A stretch of DNA of 64,000 bases from Cordylochernes scorpioides (lineage: Eukaryota; Arthropoda; Arachnida; Pseudoscorpiones; Chernetidae). The stretch spans positions 32,753,986-32,817,985 of the forward strand of contig CP092865.1 of NCBI GenBank assembly GCA_030710605.1. Direction: 5' to 3'. This document shows, one piece after another, positions 56,373 through 64,000 of the stretch (positions are counted from its first letter, which is position 1; the number at the start of each line of letters is the position of its first letter). The notes under the pieces were generated by a model. That model saw only the letters and a list, made by a program, of their open reading frames with translations. It was not told where the DNA came from and did no database searches. The position numbers and the translations under genes are program-made.

Positions 56373-56512
56373 ATAAAGCACAATTTGGATTATAGATACA
56401 ATAAAATAAGACCTAATCCAAATAATTTAATAGTGTGTGATGTTTTGGTAACAATGCTGTTACCGAAACTTCACACACTATTAAAATTTTGCATTAGGTC
56501 TTATTTTATTGT
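56373..56512 (+). mobile_element. Hammerhead fold-back (HHR copy 3, core half lost)
   Basis: 140 bp between 13-bp repeats differing at one base (gacttaaaatgtg 56360-56372; gacttaacatgtg 56513-56525). A nearly perfect palindrome centred on GGTAACAATGCTGTTACC, keeping GAAACTTCACACA but not CTGATGA. Confidence 0.7.
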
Positions 56513-56535
56513 GACTTAACATGTGGTATCAATCT

Positions 56536-56700
56536 GATAAAGCACTATTTGGATTATAAATTATAATAAAAGAAATTAAGACCTAATCCAAATAATTTAT
56601 TAGTGTGTGACGTTTCGGCAACAACATTGTCACCATCATCAGACAAAAGAATAAAATGTTTTTATAAATTATTTGGATTAGGTCTTAATTTCTTTTATTG
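56536..56700 (-). mobile_element. Hammerhead fold-back (HHR copy 4)
   Basis: 165 bp between 12-bp repeats differing at one base (tggtatcaatct 56524-56535; tgatatcaatct 56701-56712). Outer arms ttaagacctaatccaaataa and complement enclose a full ribozyme on the minus strand. It shares its start (ataaagcac.atttggatta) with copy 3, which lies a few bases away. Confidence 0.75.
56603..56648 (-). ncRNA. Hammerhead ribozyme, complete core
   Basis: Minus strand: UUUUGU, CUGAUGA (56642-56636), stem II GGUGAC/GUUGCC with wobble pairs, GAAA (56616-56613), ACGU, cleavage expected after the C at 56609, then ACACAC. All conserved core bases are present; stem I pairs more weakly than in 51267-51312. Confidence 0.8.
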
Positions 56701-57053
56701 TGATATCAATCTCTTTATGATGTCAAGAAAAGGGTTTCTTCATGTTTTGATAATTCCCAGCTACCATGAGATCAGGTACTCCCTGCTAACAATAGAGTTC
56801 AAGGCAACCAACCAAAATCTACCATAGGATTGTTTTTATCATCCAACAATGACCTTTGTTGGAAGACAAGGAAGATGATAAGAGCTGGAGATAAACTGGT
56901 AGGTGGTGTCAAGTGGGACTTTGTTCCTACATTTCTAGAATCCCCTGTGGGGGTTTTGAATCCTACCCCAGTCCATAATTAGCTTCCTTAGAAATGGTTT
57001 CAGGTAAAACCTAAAAACATCCTTAGACCAACAATAACTCCAATACACATACA

Positions 57054-57150
57054 GCAGAACCTCTCTATAAAGGACAACACCTAGTTACAGAGCCAAAGTG
57101 TCCTTTACAGAGAGGTGTCCTCTTACCGGAGAGTTGCTATTTTTAAACAG
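57054..57150 (+). repeat. pogo-type MITE fragment
   Basis: cagcagaacctctctataaag...aaagtgtcctttacagagaggtgtcctcttaccggagag matches the left ~90 bp of 48301-48465. Its right half is replaced by the LINE starting near 57150. Bases 56713-57053 contain no gene. Confidence 0.7.
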
Positions 57151-59305
57151 TATAACCATGTTAATTTAACGGACCACATACTAGAAAACAAATGACTCAA
57201 GGACATGGCCAGTAAGAATTATGAAGACCGGACTATGATGAACAAATGCCACTTTAATATTTTAAAAAAAATCCTCGAGACATACAAATCCAACACCTTT
57301 AAGAAGTTATAGATGGACACATGAGAACTCACCGTTTTTCTTGCAGACACTAAACGAAATACACCTGAATTGGAATCACTCAATATATAGTATAATGAGG
57401 CTTTTAACTGATAAAATCATTGATACTATGGGCAAAGCGGGGATGCAGAGAAGATCTAAAACATTGAACCCAAATTCAAACCCCTGGTTTGATCGAGAAT
57501 GTTATCTAACAAAAAAGAATACTAAATCCCATCTTAAAATCTACATGAAATCAGAAAAAGAAATAGACCGTGTTAACTATATTTCAAAAAAGAAATTCCA
57601 TGCTGCATTAATTAGAGATAAAAAGAAAAAATACTACCAATCATTGCATGTAAATTTATCAATACTCATGACTCTAAAAACTTTTGGGGGGGGAACCATA
57701 AGCATTTATAAAAAAAAGAAGTTTTATTCAAAGAAACATATCACTTCAAGAATGGCACCAATTTTACGACAAACTACTCTCATCTGAAACATCAACAGAA
57801 TATAACCTTCCTATACTAAACACGCTTTCAGTGGATACAGGCTTATTGGTGGAAATTACAATGAGGGAGATAACAGAAGAAATCTCACGTTTAAAGAACT
57901 GTAAAGCAGCTGGAATCGACGAGGTACCGAACGAAGCAATTAAGCTCCTTCCCCACAGTTACTTGCTGTTACTCAAGGATCTATACAACAGAATACTAAG
58001 ATCAGCCGTATTCCCATTCTCCTTCTCGAAGTCTATTATTCATCCGATTTTTAAAAATGGCGATTCTTATATCCATCCAACTACCGCAGAATCTCACTGC
58101 TGAGCAATTTCGCGAAACTATTTATAGTAATACTTAGGTCCCGCCTAGTCAAATGGATTGAAACTAATGATATTATCCCAGAGAATCAAGCGGGCTTTAG
58201 ATCTGCTCACTCATGTCAAGATCATATTTTCATATTGACATCTGTAATCCAACTCGCCCTAAGGAAGAAAAGAGGTAAATGTTACTCCTTCTTTGTAGAC
58301 TTAAAAAAAGCTTTTGACACGGTTCCTCACGCATTGCTATGGACAAGATAGTCAAAATAGGACTGAATCACCGATTTGTCAACCTAATTAAATGTTATTA
58401 TGAAGACATGACCGCTGTAGTTCGTTAAAACAATTCTATCACCGAATTCATTGAAATATACTCTGGGCTATATTTTGAGGGCCGAAACAGGAAGAAACTC
58501 TCTTGATATCACAGTGAAAAAACTAACTTTAAAATTCTGGACTAGAATTCTGAAAATGGACGGCAGCAGGTTACCTTCAATTTGTTTGGCACATTTGTGG
58601 GACATTTCAATTTCTTCAAAACAGAATATCGGACTGGTAAAAAGTATAACAGTGCTACTCAATACCACCGGTTTCTCATGGATTGTTGGATGTACAGACT
58701 TCAATATTCTACAAAGATACATCCCCCTAATTATTAGAACGGCAGCCAATCAGTCTTTGCAGATGGATTATGTAAGAATAAGAAAATCAGTACTCTACTC
58801 TCACTATAAATACTTTCATTCATCACCTACAATAGAACGCAATCTGAATGACAATATCCCCCTAACCTTAAAGAGAATCATTGCACAAGTAAGAAGCCTT
58901 TTTGTAGTACAGAGAATTAATCATGTTTCACTATTGAAAACTAGGACCATAAAATGCACCTTATGCAACGGTGAATTTAGTCTCGATTTTCCACACTACA
59001 TGTTCTACTGCACGGCAATGGAAGAAGAATGAGAAATTCTTCGTCAAGATACCGACTATAATAGCAATTCGCCTTATGTTTTAATGGCAAAAGTCGTAAA
59101 ATCCAGACCCTTTGCATTTGCTTTTTATAAATACTGGAAATCAGCTCAATAAAAATGCTTAGCACAGATACCGGATCCGACTCGATAATTGGTCGAGGTC
59201 AATACCCAATATTTGTATATAACTATGATGCTAATCTGTTATTTATTTATTTTGTCCTACCGGGAGAATCCTGTATGGCACGTGTGCCCAATAAAGGCTA
59301 TTGTT
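57150..59305 (+). pseudogene. LINE ORF2 with internal RT deletion
   Basis: In order: SNPWFDRECYLTKKN (57475), ISRLKNCKAAGIDEVPNEAI (57890), then NFAKLF, ENQAGFRSAHSCQDHIF, and FFVDLKKAFDTVPHALLW (58300). At ~58450 it jumps to the C-terminal region (SLDITVKKLTLKFW ... LCNGEFSLDFPHYMFYC knuckle). The YxDD segment is gone. The 3' UTR ends gagaatcctgtatggcacg...aataaaggct with a ttgttgttg tail at ~59300. Several stops. Same family as 47.8-50.6 kb. Confidence 0.88.
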
Positions 59306-59975
59306 GTTGTAATATTAAAAAAATCAGGCACATTTTTTGTAGATTTGAAGTTGGGACGTTTCCAAAGTACGTGGGACCATACTAGATTACTGACTGGATA
59401 AAAGAAAACACATAGGTTACAACCATTGGATGCACGAAATGAAAACAATAGGCACCAGAGCACTTTAGCACACGTGTCCAGACTTAAGGAATTTATAGGT
59501 AGAGATAACTCAAGGGACCACCTCTAAGATAAGACGGGGGGTGGTGTTGTGTGTCAACAAGCAGCTGACTGGATGGTCCATGTGACCAGAAAACTTTTTT
59601 TTTTTTGTTGGTAATTATTTTTATTTTGTTTATATATTCTTTTATGATTATTTATTTTAGATTAATAAGAAACACAGCACCACAGATGATGGGTAATATT
59701 GTATTTGACCATTGACTACCATTTTAGCGCAACGTGCTAAACATGTGCCAGTTAATGTTTACCTTTCATTTGGCTTACACCTTGACCCCCAATCAAAAAT
59801 GTCCTGTCCCAGGTAAAACCCCTCTTACAACTGACCCGACAAGACCCGGAATTCAATGACCTTCCTGGACCACGACCTATTGGACCAAGCCTTAGTGACC
59901 GTGGCCCACCAGGATAGAGCACTTCCCCAAATAAACCCACCGAGCCACTTTTGTCTCATCAATATTGATTTCCCC
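59306..59975. other. Unannotated sequence
   Basis: No domain-bearing ORF. 59760-59970 is GC-richer and leads into the minisatellite. Confidence 0.45.
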
Positions 59976-60323
59976 AGGGTTATAACAACATCTTTTATAA
60001 CACAGCAACTTGGTTTAACATATTGTTTTCACCAGGGTTATAACAACATCTTTTATAACACAGCAACTTGGTTAAACATATTGTTTTCACCAGGGTTATA
60101 ACAACATCTTTTATAACACAGCAACTTGGTTAAACATATTGTTTTCACCAGGGTTATAACAACATCTTTTATAACACAGCAACTTGGTTAAACATATTGT
60201 TTTCACCAGGGTTATAACAACATCTTTTATAACACAGCAACTTGGTTAAACATATTGTTTTCACCAGGGTTATAACAACATCTTTTATAACACAGCAACT
60301 TGGTTAAACATATTGTTTTCACC
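59976..60323. repeat. 58-bp minisatellite, six units
   Basis: Six head-to-tail 58-bp units (starts 59976, 60034, 60092, 60150, 60208, 60266) plus a partial diverged seventh. Each begins agggttataacaacatc and holds tataacacagcaacttgg. The first unit has one base change (gtttaac versus gttaaac); the others read as identical. Confidence 0.95.
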
Positions 60324-60449
60324 AGAGGGTTATAAAAATATCTTGGTTCCAAGGGATGTAGCAACAATTATTTCCTCTATCTAACAATATGGGGGTCCAA
60401 AGGAACATTTCAGCAATGTTCTCTCCCATGCAGAAATAATCTTTTATAA

Positions 60450-60565
60450 GACTTTTACAAGAATCAGGGTCCATTGGCGGATTTTTTTTTTTTTACTTGA
60501 AAAAGTGCCCAATGCAAGAATGGAATGTGTAGCTGACAGTATATACCACTCTTCAACCAACCCCT
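60450..60565 (-). mobile_element. Degenerate SINE head
   Basis: acaagaatcagggtccattgg, a poly-T/A-rich linker, then aaaaagtgcccaatgcaaga and caaccaacccc parallel the 54.8-54.96 kb part of the SINE. The B box is destroyed. Confidence 0.6.
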
Positions 60566-60569
60566 GTAC

Positions 60570-61877
60570 AAATCTAGAAAGTGAAACATGCAAGGCTGTG
60601 ATTCCCATTAAAAACTACATCCTTACAACCAAAACAATAGTGTATTATCTTAATAATAGCAATAAGATAATTAAAACAATATTCAGCATTTTAGGTCTAA
60701 CTAAAACACTGTTACTTCAGAACAAAGAATTAGGATAGGAAACCACATGGAAATCAAGTAGGGGAGAAAAGATTTTAAGGATGAGATGGTGTTTCATGGT
60801 TGAGATGGACTTAAATGGCGATAAGGAAGAAGCCGAACTCCCCAAGGCCAGGAGGATGGATAAACTACAAATCAAATATGTAATTATCTGTCAACACATC
60901 CTCCAGCGAGTACCGCTTTATCCCCCTCTCTACCTCAATAAGGACATGTGAATTGTAACCTAATTTGTGGATTCTTAAACAAATTAATACTGTTTCAGTA
61001 ACAGTCAATACAGAAGATGAGTAAATGTCACAATTGAATATAAAAATTTATTCTTAGAACTATAGATCAATGTATTCTATGCCTTTCATCCACACATTTT
61101 CATATTTGTACCATTCCTTAGAAGTTTAGAAGCAAAAAAAAAAAATCACAAATTGCATTTTCACCTCATTGGAATTTTCCAAATGTTTAATGTGAAGGAA
61201 ATGTTCAACCAAACTGTAAAGGTTGTAGTCCGATAAATAAAAGCCAGGGGAGCAAGCTAGGTGGGTGAGATGAAAATTCCTTCCAAATTTATTCAAACAT
61301 ACTTTGTGAAGCCGAGTGTTGTCTGGCTGGCACTTGTTAAAGCCAGCTCTAGGCACCAAAGGAATGAAATCTTTCCTTCAATTTGTTGAGATCTCAATGG
61401 GAATTCTCAGGAGGAGCCAGTTCAAAGTACAGTAAACCTTAACCTTCCATGGAACACAAAGGATCTCCTTGCCATTGGTTCTAGAAGCTGCCCTGGGGCT
61501 CCAACAAAGGATTTCACAAGTCAGGAGATGACTTCATCCCATGTAACAATTCTCTTGTTTGATGAAACCATCATCCATGGGGCAATTGAATGACTGCAGG
61601 TCTTCACCCAGAGCTGAACTTAGGCGAGTGTCAATTTATGGGGTACCACTCAAAACTTCTTATTAACAAGTTTTTTTATACAAGTATAAAGATAACACAT
61701 TCTCTTGCTTTCTGGAAACAAAATACCCTAGGATCTACTGCTGAGAATACTGTGCAACCTCCTTTATAACAGAGAAACAGTTATCATACTTCTCAAGTTC
61801 CAAGTTTTGGGTCTCAATTGTTTTAACCTTGGTTAAACAACAATCTTGGTCCCAGGTGATGTTGGTTCAACTATAAA
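60570..61877. other. Unannotated sequence
   Basis: 1.3 kb with no domain-bearing frame. Near 61790-61870 a cttggttaaacaacaatcttgg stretch weakly resembles the minisatellite unit. Confidence 0.45.
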
Positions 61878-63842
61878 CAGTAAAACCTCGCTAATACGAA
61901 CCCTGAATATAGAGAACCTTCCCTTATAACGAACCCACGGCGATTCCCAATTCCATTCCATTGAAAATACCATCGTTATAACAAACTTTGCGATTTTTAA
62001 AATAACGAACTACCCCTATAAAGAACCTATTTGCGGTCCCTAAATGATAAAATCTATTAAAATTATTACGCTTATAACGAACTTAAAATTGTGATTTAAA
62101 AATTTTTTGAAACTTCAACATTTTTAGCATGTTTCAGCTCACGGATCGTGATTTCAAAACAAAAAATTAGCGGCATTGTTTGTTTTCATTTCCCATCTAT
62201 TTTTGCTGTATGTTGTATAAATTTTTACACATTATACTTTTATTTAATAGAATATCTTTGCATTCGACAATTTTGATATAGAAGAAAAATACAAATGGCT
62301 TCCAAAATAAAGAAAAGAAACAAAGAATGGTGTTCTAAAAAAAAACAGTGGCAGCATGCCCTTTTAGAAGCCTTCTATATCAAATTTAACTTGGGCTAAA
62401 TAATAATTCCAAATAATTTTAAGGCCAGAAATGGTTTGAATAACACGTTAAAAAACAAAATTTAATATACATTTCAGAAGAATATGTGGAAACTGGAATT
62501 GGAAGAAGAAGAAGAAAAAAAAAAAACAGTTTCCCGTGTCTCATGAGCCACAAACAAATCGACTTATAAATTCTCAAAAACTACCACTACAGTTATATTT
62601 TTAGAATGGATTTCTTGTTAGGTATACGACTCATTCAGGGTTCACGGATATTCCCTCCGGCCGGCCGTTTCACCACCGATTTTGTATTTGCAAATTGGCG
62701 TTTTTTATTCGCAATTTTACCGATCGTGCTATCGTATTGTTGCGTTGTTGGTTGTCAAAGAATAATTTCCATGGGTACAAAGAATCTTTAGGACTTTATT
62801 TAAGCCTAATCGATAAAATAATTACAGAAGAGTGCAAAAATAAAACAACCATAAAGAAAACAGCAGTTACAAACTCACCAACTGCAGCACGGTGAGGGAA
62901 AGCAAGAGCAAAACAGGAGACAGAAGTTCGTAGAACCTTCTAGAATCTTCCAGGAAGTACACCGGTGTCGGCAGTAAGCAGCAGTCCAACCTCTTGAGAG
63001 AGCAGCTTGCTTGGGGCAAACCACGTAGCTTCGTTCTTCGACCCTTTTTCTTATCTTTCTCTCTCCGGCATGAGTTTCTCATCCCTATATATCCCAGAGT
63101 AGATCTTTCCAGAACGGTCATAGTTGGTTAACCAATCAGAAAGCCGCCAGCACCGAGCATTGCGCAATCGCTATAGATTGGCCAATCAGTTGTCTTCCGC
63201 TTTTTCTACATTATTCTTAAATGTTCTAGAATATTCTCTCTTCATTCTGGAATGTGCTTTTCTTTCTACGTAACAGTATCAACATGTTTGGCGTCCGATT
63301 TTTCTGAATTGGATACTTTTGATTCATCCTCAATTGATTCAGAATACACGGAGCTTTATTCCTTCGATGGAAATAACGATATTTTAAGACAATTCTTATT
63401 TTCAAATTTTACTTTTTACTTTCAAACAACAAGGTATTGAAGACATTTTTTCAAATAAATTTAGTATTATATTATTTGAAAAAGATGTTCTAAAATACTC
63501 TTATACCTTTTAAATATATAATTAATAATGTCTTACCTAGGGGATTTGGCTTAATTTTTAAATAATACATAGGTTTATATATAAACATGTATGCTAATGA
63601 TAAGAAGAACCAATTATAACAACTGACTTCTATTGATATTCAGCATTACTGTAAAGAAATAGGTCAATTTAGGGAATTAAAACAAAGTGACCATTATTAA
63701 GTGGATGCCTTTTCCTGTTTGTATGGCTGTTTTTTAATTATATGTTCTAAAAATTTAGAAAAGTTAAAAAAATGGCCAAACCGTGGTTATAGTGAACCAA
63801 AAGCTCTGTCCTATTGGGGTTCACAATAGAGGGGTTTTACTG
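61878..63842 (+). mobile_element. P1 copy C, carrying a solo LTR
   Basis: CAGTAAAACCTCGCTAAT to GAGGGGTTTTACTG. Removing the LTR and one TSD leaves ~1,423 bp, matching copy B. The transposase start MASKIKKRNKEWCSKK (~62295) and the acidic tail (FSELDTFDSSSIDSEYTELY, 63302-63361) remain. The left target dinucleotide is AA rather than TA. Confidence 0.88.
62738..63275. repeat. Solo LTR inside P1 copy C
   Basis: 538 bp, TGTTGCGTTGTTGG to TTCTACGTAACA, flanked by GTAT (62734-62737, 63276-63279). Copy B reads straight through this point, so the empty site is known. Contains ttctagaat/attctagaa repeats typical of heat-shock-element-like spacing, which may be incidental. Confidence 0.88.
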
Positions 63843-63904
63843 TATATATATATGAAAAAACAATAGAAAAAAATAAAAGATAAGTGGGTCAGGTGTTGAT
63901 AATA

Positions 63905-64000
63905 AAAATAAAGAAGGCATCTCCTACCACGAGCACATATGATTTTTAGATGGCAGAGCACCATCTAGTGGAGCAAAAATAAACTAAACGTTTATTTACT
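63905..64000 (+). repeat. Dispersed repeat, copy of 47411-47500
   Basis: gaaggcatctcctaccacgag...agatggcagagcaccatctagtgg...ataaactaaacgtttattta, running off the window end. Contains a ccatcta/tagatgg near-palindrome. Confidence 0.65.

Noticed and set aside
59856-60101. 81-codon ORF entering the minisatellite
   Set aside because: The frame is created by the 58-bp repeat; no protein feature.
59976-60323. Regular direct repeats resembling a CRISPR array
   Set aside because: Units are contiguous without variable spacers and the DNA is eukaryotic; it is a minisatellite.

Overview
This window looks like AT-rich animal nuclear DNA made almost entirely of transposable elements. Tc1/mariner, piggyBac and pogo/Tigger-like DNA transposons, gypsy and copia LTR elements, LINEs, tRNA-derived SINEs, Helitron ends and Penelope-type (PLE) hammerhead-ribozyme elements all occur together. 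That mix suggests an arthropod, possibly a chelicerate such as a spider, but I cannot fix the species. Two runs of exactly 100 N are assembly gaps. I see one convincing host protein gene: an ABHD12-like lysophospholipase whose whole coding sequence lies in one exon (39.8-40.9 kb, minus strand). A full-length U6 snRNA copy beside it is probably a retrocopy.

Layout. 0-2.3 kb: a LINE 3' fragment with a perfect target-site duplication (TSD) splits an unknown ORF. 2.3-9.7 kb: a Tc1-like element is split cleanly by a mariner and by a full-length gypsy element with identical LTRs. 10.4-15.3 kb: a second mariner plus Tc1, mariner, gypsy and copia fragments and an LTR. 15.6-17.4 kb: a decayed unidentified multi-copy gene. 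19.5-28 kb: LINE 3' ends, LTR copies, a Helitron end, broken gypsy pieces and long AT-rich stretches. 29.1-34.3 kb: a LINE that keeps its 5' part but lacks its 3' part, a hairpin retroelement, and an LTR with its adjoining coding remnant. 34.8-38.6 kb: copia and Tc1 remnants and a head-to-head tRNA/SINE palindrome. 39-42 kb: U6, the ABHD12-like gene and a SINE. 42.3-46 kb: a three-level nest (pogo-like containing piggyBac containing a second pogo-like element). 47-57 kb: LINEs, several hammerhead-bearing fold-back elements, and a second nest. 57-64 kb: a LINE with an internal deletion, a 58-bp minisatellite, and a third pogo-like copy holding a solo LTR.

The most interesting signal is a set of small fold-back insertions with hammerhead ribozyme cores (CUGANGA, stem II, GAAA) followed by a short self-complementary stem III. 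Several have 12-13 bp TSDs. They resemble ribozyme-bearing terminal repeats of Penelope-like elements. One of them (53.8-54.4 kb) encloses a 231-bp segment that differs at one base from a pogo-like element 1.85 kb away. A tRNA-SINE inverted dimer at 38 kb has the same kind of palindromic body and 12-bp TSD.
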